A DNA stretch of 61,206 nucleotides from JAMWCX01 sp964352425 (GTDB lineage: Bacteria > Omnitrophota > Gorgyraeia > 2-01-FULL-45-10). The notes under the pieces were generated by a model. It ran no database searches. It had not been told where the DNA came from and was given only the letters and a program-made list of their open reading frames with translations. Shown here one piece after another: positions 32,331 through 40,109 of the stretch (its first letter is position 1; each line of letters opens with the position of its first letter). The stretch lies in the NCBI GenBank assembly GCA_964352425.1, contig CAYGRZ010000005.1, positions 1-61,206 of the forward strand, given 5' to 3'. Both the position numbers and the translations under genes were made by a program.

Positions 32331-33863
32331 TCAGCCCCAGAGATTCCTGTCCAAGCTTCTGTAAGAAATCGCCTCCGATATATGATGCGCTTCGATGATC
32401 TCTTTGCCATCAAGGTCCGCAATAGTCCTCGATACTCTCAGGATCTTATCGTAAGCCCGCGCAGAGATCCCAAGCTCAAGTATCGCCAGCTTCAAGAGTT
32501 CCTCGCTTTCTCTATCGAGCACGCAGTATTTTTCCATCTCCTTCGGATCGAGGTGCGCGTTGAAATTTATCCCGTCGCCTTTGTAACGCGCTTTCTGTAC
32601 CTCGCGCGCGTTGTCGACGCGCTTACGTATCGCCTCTGACGGCTCTCCGCGTCTTTTATCGGTCAGATGCTCGAGCTTCAGCCGTGGCACCTCAAGGTGT
32701 ATATCTATCCTGTCGAGGAGCGGCCCCGATATCTTCGAGAGGTAATTCTGTATCTGCATCGGCGAGCAGTGGCATTCGCGCTTCGGATCGGTGAAGTAGC
32801 CGCACGGGCAGGGGTTCATCGCGGCGACGAGCATGAATTTCGCAGGATACGTAAACGTGTTGGCGACGCGCGCGATAGTGACGTGCCCGTCTTCCATAGG
32901 CTGGCGCAGGACCTCGAGGACATTTTTCTTGAACTCCGGAAGCTCGTCCAGAAAAAGGACGCCGTTATGGGAGAGGCTTATCTCGCCGGGACTGGGATTT
33001 GTCCCGCCGCCGACGAGCGCGGCGTCCGATATGGTATGATGCGGGGCGCGGAAAGGCCGGGTGCCGATGAGTACCTTGTTCGGCGCCAGGAGCCCCGCCA
33101 CGCTGTGTATCTTTGATGTCTCCAGGCTCTCACCAAGCGTCATCTCCGAGAGTATCGTCGGAAGCCGCTTGGCGAGCATGCTCTTTCCCGAACCCGGCGG
33201 CCCGATCAGGAGGACGTTGTGGCCTCCGGCGGCGGCGACCTCGAGCCCGCGCTTGACATGTTCCTGGCCTTTGACGTCGCAGAAATCGGCTTTATACTTT
33301 GAGCTGCGCTTCAGGATCTGTTCGGTATTCTGTTTTTGCGGCTCCAGGGCTGTCTTTCCGTTGAGGAAATCAACGACCTCTTTCAGGGAGCCGGCAGGGT
33401 AGGCCTCTATCTCACTGACCGTCGACGCTTCTTTCGCGTTCTCTTTCGGGAGGATGAATTTCTGCCTGCCCATCGCCTTGATGCCCATCGCTATAGGCAA
33501 GGCCCCCCGTATGGGTTTCAGCCTCCCGTCGAGCGAAAGCTCGCCGCAGAAGAGAAATTCTCCGAGGTCGGGACGCTCCAGCGCGCCCTCGAACAAAAGG
33601 ATCGAAAGGGCGATCGGCAGGTCGAATGCCGCGCCTTCCTTTTTGATATCCGCAGGGGCCAGGTTCACGGTGATCTTTTTCGACGGGAATAAATATCCGG
33701 AATTCCTTATTGCCGCCTTTATCCTGTCCCGGGATTCTTTGATGGCCGTATCAGGCAGCCCGACAATATTGAATCCCGGCAAACCTCCGCCCATGTCCGT
33801 TTCGACGGTGACTTCATATGCGTCTATACCTATGACGCAGCCGGAATAGACCTTCGCTATCAT
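32331..33863 (-). CDS. comM: ComM/YifB-family AAA+ ATPase (Mg-chelatase-like)
   Basis: A 510-residue protein. The N-terminal ChlI-like domain (GCVIGIDAYEVTVETDMGGGLPGFNIVGLPD) is followed by an AAA+ core with Walker A (LLIGPPGSGKSMLAKRLP), Walker B (GVLFLDELPEF) and sensor residues (MNPCPCGYFTD). The C-terminal Mg_chelatase_C domain (ILELGISARAYDKILRVSRTIADLDG) is intact. ComM is a hexameric helicase that extends heteroduplexes during natural transformation, fitting the presence of comEC. It shares an operon with spoVG and yraN, apparently driven by the ECF-type promoter at 34691-34662. Confidence 0.93.
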   Translation of the reverse strand: MIAKVYSGCVIGIDAYEVTVETDMGGGLPGFNIVGLPDTAIKESRDRIKAAIRNSGYLFPSKKITVNLAPADIKKEGAAFDLPIALSILLFEGALERPDLGEFLFCGELSLDGRLKPIRGALPIAMGIKAMGRQKFILPKENAKEASTVSEIEAYPAGSLKEVVDFLNGKTALEPQKQNTEQILKRSSKYKADFCDVKGQEHVKRGLEVAAAGGHNVLLIGPPGSGKSMLAKRLPTILSEMTLGESLETSKIHSVAGLLAPNKVLIGTRPFRAPHHTISDAALVGGGTNPSPGEISLSHNGVLFLDELPEFKKNVLEVLRQPMEDGHVTIARVANTFTYPAKFMLVAAMNPCPCGYFTDPKRECHCSPMQIQNYLSKISGPLLDRIDIHLEVPRLKLEHLTDKRRGEPSEAIRKRVDNAREVQKARYKGDGINFNAHLDPKEMEKYCVLDRESEELLKLAILELGISARAYDKILRVSRTIADLDGKEIIEAHHISEAISYRSLDRNLWG

Positions 33864-33875
33864 TACAGCCCTCCT

Positions 33876-34250
33876 TTAGCCGTTATCTTCAACCGCATTC
33901 TCTATTATTTCTATATTCTCCACTTCATATTGTTTATTCAGCTTCACCGACACGACATCCACCCTCCAATCCGATTCGAGAAGGCCGTGTTTTTTTAAAT
34001 ACATGAGCGCTGTCTGTACGATATGCCGCTGCTTTTTCCAGGTTACGGACAGAAAGGGCGGGCCGAGAGAAGAGGTGGTCCGGGTCTTTATTTCGACGAA
34101 TACGAGAGCGCTGCCTTTCCTTGCGATCAGATCGATCTCGCCCAGGGGCGTCCTGTAGTTGGACGCTATCGCCCTGTAGCCTTTTTTCTTCAGGAACGCA
34201 TGTGCTATCTTTTCGCCTATTGCCCCGGTCACTTTATTCTCCCGGCCCAT
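33876..34250 (-). CDS. yraN: YraN/UPF0102 family protein
   Basis: A 124-residue protein with the endonuclease-like fold of the UPF0102 family: GAIGEKIAHAFLKKKGYRAIASNYRTPLGEIDLIARKGSALVFVEIKTRT. It carries the E-x-D-(L/I)-I-(A/C) and VE-I/V-K nuclease-like residues. The biochemical role is not established. The gene is commonly next to comM/yifB, as here, with 12 nt between. Confidence 0.92.
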   Translation of the reverse strand: MGRENKVTGAIGEKIAHAFLKKKGYRAIASNYRTPLGEIDLIARKGSALVFVEIKTRTTSSLGPPFLSVTWKKQRHIVQTALMYLKKHGLLESDWRVDVVSVKLNKQYEVENIEIIENAVEDNG

Positions 34251-34253
34251 CCT

Positions 34254-34517
34254 TTATCCTCCGTATGCTTCCAGAACGACCTTTTCGATCTCGTCCTTGA
34301 TCTCCCTTCTTAAGGGGATCACCGTGTTATACCACTTGCCGTCCTTGCCGGCTTCCTGCGGCATGCCGACGAAGAGCCCGTCCTTGCCTTCGACGACCCG
34401 CAGCCCGTTGATGACCAGGCTGTCGAGCACCGATATGTCGCAGAAGGCCTTCAGGGCTCCGTCGCCATCCAGCTTGTGGATGCGCGTTACCGCCAATTTA
34501 AGATCCTCAGCTACCAT
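34254..34517 (-). CDS. spoVG: SpoVG-family RNA/DNA-binding regulator
   Basis: An 87-residue protein with the SpoVG pattern: LKLAVTRIHKLDGDGALKAFCDISVLDSLVINGLRVVEGKDGLFVGMPQE, then a C-terminal helix. SpoVG proteins bind nucleic acids and affect many processes. The start is ATG 34517. It is preceded by AAGGAGGTGAT, an almost perfect anti-16S match, and a GTG at 34526 falls inside that ribosome site. The gene ends 3 nt before yraN. Its leader of about 140 nt is strongly structured. Confidence 0.9.
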   Translation of the reverse strand: MVAEDLKLAVTRIHKLDGDGALKAFCDISVLDSLVINGLRVVEGKDGLFVGMPQEAGKDGKWYNTVIPLRREIKDEIEKVVLEAYGG

Positions 34518-34539
34518 CGCTATCACCTCCTTTCAATGA

Positions 34540-34641
34540 GGCCATGACTTACGGAGCATTAGCGACGTAAGTCATATGGCCGAATTGATCCCGCAAAACT
34601 CCTCTAAATGGTGTTCGGTTGCTTTAAAGCCGTTTTGCGGG
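34540..34641 (-). promoter_or_regulatory. Structured leader of spoVG with two long hairpins
   Basis: Hairpin nearest the gene: arms at 34540-34553 and 34566-34581 (14-bp stem GGCCATGACTTACG with a 2-nt bulge). Upstream hairpin: arms CCCGCAAAAC (34590-34599) and GTTTTGCGGG (34632-34641), perfect 10-bp stem with a 32-nt loop that itself can pair. The second hairpin ends 12 nt before the strong ribosome site. It could be a regulatory leader or simply palindromic repeats. Confidence 0.5.
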
Positions 34642-34661
34642 ACTTTTGCGTCTCTACTATA

Positions 34662-34691
34662 TAAGATGCAAAAGCCCCTGAAATTATTGCA
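34662..34691 (-). promoter_or_regulatory. Candidate ECF-sigma promoter, copy 3 (spoVG-yraN-comM)
   Basis: Minus strand: TGCAATAAT (34691-34683), a 14-nt spacer, CATCTTA (34668-34662), then TATAGTAG. It is nearly identical to the copy in front of the anti-sigma gene, including the spacer length and the CTTTT before the -10. Confidence 0.65.
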
Positions 34692-34744
34692 AATATTTTT
34701 ATGGAACTTTCCGGTTAGCAATAAAAAAGGAGGTCGCCCCGGTA

Positions 34745-34772
34745 TTGCAAAGGCGGGGGATTGTGTTATACT
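34745..34772 (+). promoter_or_regulatory. Promoter of a candidate structured RNA
   Basis: TTGCAA (34745-34750) and TATACT (34767-34772) with a 16-bp spacer, on the strand opposite to the flanking genes. No gene with a credible ribosome site follows before the terminator at 35019-35050. Confidence 0.6.
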
Positions 34773-34778
34773 TAAAGC

Positions 34779-35050
34779 AGAGGAAGGGAGAGCTTCCCGC
34801 TATTGCAGGTGTGCTGCGGCGGATCCGCCGAGGTGCAAAGCACGCGGGCGGAAACCTTGTGAGGGGAAGGCCGATCCAAAGATGGCCGAGAGGCTATGCG
34901 GTTGGGATAACGGCCACCGGGGCCAGCCAGAAAACCCGTAAAAGGGGGCGATGAAAAGCCGAAATGGCCGGTCTTGACGCTTTCTTTCGTGAAGGTTGGA
35001 CTCTTTCTTCGGAAATGACCCAAGCCGAAAAGACTTGGGCCTTTTTCTTT
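34779..35050 (+). ncRNA. Candidate structured non-coding RNA, about 270 nt
   Basis: Bounded by a sigma70-type promoter and a Rho-independent terminator, G+C-rich and full of local stems. GGAAG/CTTCC lies near 34781-34796, a perfect GGCGGATCCGCC near 34816, GTGTGCT/AGCACGC encloses it, and several GGCC blocks lie at 34868-34924. Unpaired purine-rich stretches (GAAAACCCGTAAAAG, GCGATGAAAAGCC) look like internal loops. I tested it by eye against RNase P, SRP, tmRNA, 6S, cobalamin, c-di-GMP and glycine RNAs and found no match. The open frames within it lack family resemblance. Confidence 0.5.
35019..35050 (+). terminator. Rho-independent terminator of the candidate RNA
   Basis: CCCAAG (35019-35024), 9-nt loop, CTTGGG (35034-35039), then CCTTTTTCTTT. 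The T-rich tail is on the plus strand, so it ends a plus-strand transcript. It lies 10 nt past the stop codon of the convergent anti-sigma gene. Confidence 0.75.
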
Positions 35051-35059
35051 CGGGATATG

Positions 35060-35509
35060 TCAAAAGCGGGGTTTAGACTTAGCGTCGAGCGTTTCCAGGA
35101 TGCGCGAGGCTTCCCTCTCGCCGCCCGACTTCCACGCCTCGTAGATCATTACGAGCATTTTCGTCGATTTAGCATCTACCACCCACTTTATGCCCAAAAT
35201 TAGAGTAGCTACCAGTAGTTGTATGAAGTACCGGGGGGTAGTGAACGACAGGGCAAATGCGATAACTGCCAATATGAGGTACAGGTTGATCTTTTTCATA
35301 ACACTCGTCCTTCTTTTCTTATGCGGGGCCGCCGGCTTGAAATCCCTGACCGAATCATAAGCGGCGACCGCGGTTTCAAGGCATCCGGCACAGGATGCGA
35401 TATGCTCCTCTATTCGCACCATCTCCTTCCCGGGCAGTGACTTGCTTAAATAGGCGGCGAGGTCGGCCTCGGCCGGATGGGCGTGCGTCTTTATCTTTAC
35501 TGTTGTCAT
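35060..35509 (-). CDS. Membrane anti-sigma factor with zinc-finger N-terminus
   Basis: A 149-residue protein. The N-terminal part has the anti-sigma zinc-binding pattern HIASCAGC (HxxxCxxC, near residue 36) within EADLAAYLSKSLPGKEMVRIEEH. Two membrane helices follow (LYLILAVIAFALSF and FIQLLVATLILGIKWVV). The C-terminal part is a short amphipathic region. It lies directly downstream of the ECF sigma gene and would hold that sigma factor at the membrane. GGAGG precedes the ATG. An additional ECF-type promoter lies in the 38-nt gap, overlapping the end of the sigma gene. Confidence 0.85.
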   Translation of the reverse strand: MTTVKIKTHAHPAEADLAAYLSKSLPGKEMVRIEEHIASCAGCLETAVAAYDSVRDFKPAAPHKKRRTSVMKKINLYLILAVIAFALSFTTPRYFIQLLVATLILGIKWVVDAKSTKMLVMIYEAWKSGGEREASRILETLDAKSKPRF

Positions 35510-35525
35510 GAGTCCTCCTACTATA

Positions 35526-35555
35526 TAAGATGCTAAAAGGCGCCGGATTATTGCA
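35526..35555 (-). promoter_or_regulatory. Candidate ECF-sigma promoter, copy 2 (anti-sigma gene)
   Basis: Minus strand: TGCAATAAT (35555-35547), a 14-nt spacer ending CTTTTAG, CATCTTA (35532-35526), then TATAGTAGGAGG. The -35 element overlaps the stop codon of the sigma gene. It would let the sigma factor raise its own inhibitor. Confidence 0.65.
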
Positions 35556-36156
35556 CCTTGTTTAAATATTTTTTCAATTTTTCCCGGGCTCTTTTGACGT
35601 AGCTGCAGACGGTGCCTATGGGCAGGCCGAGCATTCCGGAAATCTCTTCGTATTTCTTCTCGTGGATCAGGTTGAGTTTTATGATCAATCTCTCTTTTTC
35701 CGGGAGCGACTCTATCGCCGCGTCAAGGGCATCCGACAGCTCGTCGTTTTCTAATGCGGTGGCCGGGTCAGGACAGGTAGAGGCCAGGAGTTCCGCCAGT
35801 TCCTGCCCTCCGATACTATCGGATAGAGACAGCCTCAGAGGCCCTTCAAGGCGCCGCTTTTTGCGCATATGCAGCATCGCGGCATTTCCGGAAACTATTG
35901 CAAGCCAATAAGATAAGCTGCTTGCGTTCCGGACGCTCTTAAACATATCGGATTTCCATATCGATTCGAGCACGTCCTGCCGGATGTCATGGATATCTTC
36001 GCGGGGAAGGGTAAAGCCGTACTTCCTCAGGCGCTTCTTTGCGGCTATCGATATGAGGGCAGAGTACTTCGCGATGAAGGCGGACCAGGCCGCCTCATCG
36101 CGCTCTATGCATCCGCGCAAGAGATCCGCGTCGTCTTCGAAAGGGCCGTGTGCCAT
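35548..36156 (-). CDS. ECF-family RNA polymerase sigma factor
   Basis: A 202-residue sigma factor. Region 2 is DEAAWSAFIAKYSALISIAAKKRL...EDIHDIRQDVLESIWKSDMFKSVRNASSLSYWLAIVSGNAAMLHMRKKRR. Region 4 is ALDAAIESLPEKERLIIKLNLIHEKKYEEISGMLGLPIGTVCSYVKRAREKLKKYL with the helix-turn-helix for -35 recognition. The linker between them is longer than in most ECF factors (about 40 residues). The upstream 200 bp (36157-36367) hold a TA-rich stretch with no well-spaced housekeeping promoter for this gene. I cannot name the ECF subgroup. Confidence 0.9.
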   Translation of the reverse strand: MAHGPFEDDADLLRGCIERDEAAWSAFIAKYSALISIAAKKRLRKYGFTLPREDIHDIRQDVLESIWKSDMFKSVRNASSLSYWLAIVSGNAAMLHMRKKRRLEGPLRLSLSDSIGGQELAELLASTCPDPATALENDELSDALDAAIESLPEKERLIIKLNLIHEKKYEEISGMLGLPIGTVCSYVKRAREKLKKYLNKVQ

Positions 36157-36277
36157 GCCGGCAGGATACTATACTATATGGTATAAAGTCAATATAAATT
36201 TGCTAAATCATCAAATAATCGGCCCGGCTGATGCGCTCCTTCAGGAGCCGCACAGGCCTCTGCAGATAGTCTCCCAT

Positions 36278-36306
36278 TTGACTTATTCTGATAATAATAG
36301 TATACT
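36278..36306 (+). promoter_or_regulatory. Promoter of the GGDEF/HD-GYP sensor gene
   Basis: TTGACT (36278-36283) and TATACT (36301-36306) with a 17-bp spacer. The leader to the ATG at 36368 is about 55 nt with a weak AAAGG ribosome site. Confidence 0.7.
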
Positions 36307-36367
36307 TAAATTAATACGGCTGCGGACAGCGGGATGATTTTACCGATATACTACAGTATAAAGGCAT

Positions 36368-39300
36368 ATGGACACGGCATATAACAGGCTATTCGAATCC
36401 ACAAATGACGGCATATTCCGCTATACGTTTGACGAGGGCAGGGTCCTTATCGCCAACCAGGGCTTTGTCAACATGCTGGGCTTCGACTGCATAGCGTCAA
36501 ATGTGGAAGGAAAACTGCTGAGAGAGCTTATCGTATACACCGAAAAAGAAGGCCATATACGCGAGATGCTCGACAGGCAGGGCGAGCTCCACGGTTATGA
36601 ATACCACTTCAAGACGCTGAAGGGCGAAGACAAGTGGGTCATCGCCGACGCCTTCACGACCACCGACCCCGCCACCGGTAAGAGGATCGTCGAGATAATG
36701 ATCAAGGATATCACCAGCCGCAAGATGTCGGAGGATGCGCTCAAGGTCTCCGAGGCGAATTACCGCGCCATATTTGACACGGCGAATGACGCCATATTCA
36801 TCCACGATATCGAGAACGGCCAGATCGTAGACGTCAACCAGAAGACCTGCGAGATGTACCTGTATCCGAAAGAGGAGATACTCCGCCTGAGCGTTGCCGA
36901 CATAAGCCTCGGGGAGGCGCCCTACCGCCAGGAAGACATGATCGGGTATATAAACAAGGCGGCGTCCGGTGAGCCGCAGCTCTTCGAGTGGGTGGCGAAG
37001 GACCGCGCCGAGAGGCTCTTCTGGGTCGAGGTGAACCTGAAGCGCGCCGTGATCGGCGGGAAATACCGCATCGTCGCGATCGTGCGCGATATCACCGAGC
37101 GCAAGCAGCGGGAAGAGCGCTGGGCGAAGATAAACGAGGTCTTCCTGAGTTTCGGGGCCGATCCCCATGAGAACATCAACCGGCTGACGGCCCTGTGCGG
37201 CGAGCTGCTCGGAGCCGACTGCGCCCTGTATAACCGCATTGAGGAAGGCCAGTATCAGCTGCGCGCCTGCGGCCAGTGGAATGTGCCGCCGGACTTCGTC
37301 TCAATCGACAAACCCGACGGGCATATCTGTTACGATGTCATAAAGAAAGGGACCGACGAGGTTACGATCATCAGGAACCTGCAGGAGACCGAATACGCGA
37401 AGACCGACCCGAATGTCGTCAAATATAACCTGCAGACGTATATCGGGCGCGCGGTGAAATTCGGCGATGAGTACATCGGCACGCTCTGCGCCGTATACCA
37501 GCACGACTTCGGGCCGACCGAAGAGGACAGGGAGATCATGAGCTTCCTCGCGCTCGCGATCGGCGTCGAAGAGGAGCGTAAGAGCGCCGAAGAGATAAGC
37601 CAGATCGCGCAGTTCGCGATCGAGCGGTCCGCGGAACCGATCTTCTGGGTCGGCCCGGATGCCAGGATCATGCATGTCAACGAGATGGCCTGCATATCGC
37701 TCGGCTACACGCGTGAAGAGCTCCTCTCGATGAGCATCCCCGATATAGACGTGAATTTCACCCGGGAGGTCTGGCCGAACCACTGGAAGGAATTAAAGGA
37801 GCGCGGCTCGTTCACGTTTGAGACCAGGCACCGCCGGAAGGACGGGACCGCAATACCCGTCGAGATGACGGTCAACTACCTCGAGTTCCAGGGCAATGAG
37901 TACAATTTTTCCTACGCCCGCGACATCACGATGAGAAAGAAACAGGAGGAGGACCTTCTGCGGCGCGACTACCAGCTGGAGATCCTCTCGCGGACCAGCC
38001 AGCATATAAACGCAGTTCTCGAGGCGCCGGTCATCCTGCGCACGCTCATCACCGCGGCGATAGAACTCGTCGACGCGACGGCAGGGACGGCCGGGATGGC
38101 GGTCGGCGACAGGATGGTATTCAAGGAATACAACAAGAACGGAAAGGTGGAGTCGGTCGACTATGCCTTCAAGGCGGGCGAGGGCGTCTGCGGCTGCGTC
38201 ACCAGGACGCTGAAGACCTATATCTGCAACGACGCCGAACATGACCCGAACCTGTCGAAGGAGTTCCGCGAGGCCTTCGGCCTGTACAACCTGGTCAATA
38301 TCCCGATCCTGGACCGCGAGGGAAAGCTGCTCGGGTGCCTGGAGCTCCACAACAAGAGAGACCGCCGCCCGTTCGACGTGCAGGATGTCTTCATGCTGCA
38401 GGGGCTTGCCGCGAGCGCGGCCGTGGCACTCGAGAACGCGCATATCCTCGACCAGCGCGACAAGGCGGAGAAGGCGCTGGCGTGGCAGAAGGACTATTAC
38501 GAGACGCTGCTTGACGAGGCGAACATCTGGACGGACGTCATCGACAGGGATGGCAAAGTCCTGCTGTGGAACAAGAAGGCCGAAGAGATCACCGGGTACA
38601 AGCGGGAAGAGGTCATCGGGAGCATTAAGGTATGGGGCCTGATCTATCCGGACCCGAAGCAGAGGATCAGGATCCTCAATTTCATGAGGAAGCTGGTCGC
38701 GGCCGGCAAGACGATCAAGGACCTCGAGACCGAGATAACGACCGCCGGCGGCGACAAGCGGACGATCGCGTGGTCGTCCACGATAATACGGGACAGTTCC
38801 GGAAAGATAGTCGGCAGCATGTTCGTCGGCGACGATGTCACGGCCCGCAAAGTGGCGGAGAGGGAGCGTGAGCACCTGAACAACGAGCTCGTCAGGTTCA
38901 ACAAGAGGCTGAACCAGCTCGCGCTGAAAGATTCCCAGACGGGACTCTATAACTACCACTACCTTACCGAGATCATAGAGCCGGAGTACTACCGCGCCAA
39001 GCGCTACGTCCATCCGCTCTCGGTCATCATGATCGATATCGACTATTTCAAGTCTGTGAACGACCTGTACGGCCATGAGTTCGGCGATCTCGTGCTGAAG
39101 CAGCTGGCCGTGCAGCTGAAGAGGATGGTGCGCCGCTATGATATCGTCATCCGGTACGGCGGCGAGGAATTCGTCATCATATCGTCGGGCGCGGACCGCG
39201 CCAAGGCGCTCGTCTTAGGCCAGCGGCTGCTCGAGGCGCTCACGCTGTATAATTTCGGCGACAAGAAACATATTGTGAAGCTGAAGCTCTCCGTGGCAGT

Positions 39301-40087
39301 CGCGTCATACCCGGACGACGTGGTGTCGAAAGGCATGGACCTGATAAACCTGACCGACAAGATCCTGGCCAGGGTCAAGGAGGCGGGCGGCGCGAAAGTA
39401 TATTCGATGGTGGACATAAAGAAGGGCACAATACCGGTCGCCGAAAGCGTCGAGATCACCGACGTGAGGTTCCTCAAAGACCAGATAACGAGGCTGAACA
39501 AGCGCGGCAAGCAGAGCCTGATGGAAGCAATATTCGCCTTTGCGAAGACGATCGAGATGCGTGACCATTATACCGGCGAACATGCCGATTCCACCGTCCG
39601 GTATTCTACGCAGCTGGCGCGGGCGCTCGGCGTGGGCCAGGAAGATATCGACAATGTCAGGAAGGCGTCGATACTGCACGACCTCGGCAAGGTCGGCATC
39701 AGCGACAAGATACTGCTGAAGAAGGCGAAGCTGACGAAGGGCGAGTTCGAAGAGATAAAGAAACATCCGCAGATCGGAGCCGACATTATACGGCCGATCC
39801 AGTTCATGCAGGAGATAATACCGCTCATCCTCTACCACCATGAACGGTGGGACGGGAAAGGATATCCCGAGGGCCTGAAGGGCGAGGGCATACCGATCGG
39901 CGCGCGCATAATATCGATAGCGGATGTCTACCAGGCGCTGACGTCCGACCGGCCGTACCGGAAGGCGTTCACGAAGAAAGAAGCGATGAACATCCTCAGG
40001 GAGGGCGCCGGCTCGCAGTTCGACCCGGAGATAGTGAAAGTATTCCTCGGGATCCTGAAGAAAGAGAAGAACCACAACCATACGTAG
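36368..40087 (+). CDS. Multi-PAS/GAF sensor with GGDEF and HD-GYP domains
   Basis: A 1239-residue soluble signalling protein with no membrane helices. Approximate order: PAS 5-125, PAS 130-245, GAF 254-400, PAS 412-530, GAF 537-694, PAS 712-830, GGDEF 850-1005, HD-GYP 1055-1235. The GGDEF active site is intact (RYGGEEFVII, near 930), so it can make c-di-GMP. The HD-GYP has HDLGKVG and HHERWDGKGYPEGLKGEGIPIGARI with the GYP triad, so it can also degrade c-di-GMP. Conserved cysteines in GAF2 (GEGVCGCVTRTLKTYICND) may bind a ligand or sense redox state. Ligands of the PAS domains are unknown. Likely effectors are the PilZ proteins at 9177 and 18618. Confidence 0.93.
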   Translation: MDTAYNRLFESTNDGIFRYTFDEGRVLIANQGFVNMLGFDCIASNVEGKLLRELIVYTEKEGHIREMLDRQGELHGYEYHFKTLKGEDKWVIADAFTTTDPATGKRIVEIMIKDITSRKMSEDALKVSEANYRAIFDTANDAIFIHDIENGQIVDVNQKTCEMYLYPKEEILRLSVADISLGEAPYRQEDMIGYINKAASGEPQLFEWVAKDRAERLFWVEVNLKRAVIGGKYRIVAIVRDITERKQREERWAKINEVFLSFGADPHENINRLTALCGELLGADCALYNRIEEGQYQLRACGQWNVPPDFVSIDKPDGHICYDVIKKGTDEVTIIRNLQETEYAKTDPNVVKYNLQTYIGRAVKFGDEYIGTLCAVYQHDFGPTEEDREIMSFLALAIGVEEERKSAEEISQIAQFAIERSAEPIFWVGPDARIMHVNEMACISLGYTREELLSMSIPDIDVNFTREVWPNHWKELKERGSFTFETRHRRKDGTAIPVEMTVNYLEFQGNEYNFSYARDITMRKKQEEDLLRRDYQLEILSRTSQHINAVLEAPVILRTLITAAIELVDATAGTAGMAVGDRMVFKEYNKNGKVESVDYAFKAGEGVCGCVTRTLKTYICNDAEHDPNLSKEFREAFGLYNLVNIPILDREGKLLGCLELHNKRDRRPFDVQDVFMLQGLAASAAVALENAHILDQRDKAEKALAWQKDYYETLLDEANIWTDVIDRDGKVLLWNKKAEEITGYKREEVIGSIKVWGLIYPDPKQRIRILNFMRKLVAAGKTIKDLETEITTAGGDKRTIAWSSTIIRDSSGKIVGSMFVGDDVTARKVAEREREHLNNELVRFNKRLNQLALKDSQTGLYNYHYLTEIIEPEYYRAKRYVHPLSVIMIDIDYFKSVNDLYGHEFGDLVLKQLAVQLKRMVRRYDIVIRYGGEEFVIISSGADRAKALVLGQRLLEALTLYNFGDKKHIVKLKLSVAVASYPDDVVSKGMDLINLTDKILARVKEAGGAKVYSMVDIKKGTIPVAESVEITDVRFLKDQITRLNKRGKQSLMEAIFAFAKTIEMRDHYTGEHADSTVRYSTQLARALGVGQEDIDNVRKASILHDLGKVGISDKILLKKAKLTKGEFEEIKKHPQIGADIIRPIQFMQEIIPLILYHHERWDGKGYPEGLKGEGIPIGARIISIADVYQALTSDRPYRKAFTKKEAMNILREGAGSQFDPEIVKVFLGILKKEKNHNHT

Positions 40088-40109
40088 CGCGATTGGCTCA
40101 AAAAAGGCG

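Noticed and set aside
34576..34954. Two overlapping plus-strand open frames (121 and 69 codons) over the candidate RNA
   Set aside because: No ribosome site, no recognisable composition, and one begins before the promoter. The structured RNA explanation fits better.
34779..35050. RNase P, SRP, tmRNA, 6S or a riboswitch in the 34.8-35.0 kb region
   Set aside because: Conserved core sequences of these RNAs could not be found by eye. Only a covariance-model search could settle it.
36157..36200. Housekeeping promoter for the ECF sigma gene (TTGACT at 36192-36187)
   Set aside because: No -10 box at 16-18 bp; the best match, TAGTAT, is at 15 bp. Left unassigned.
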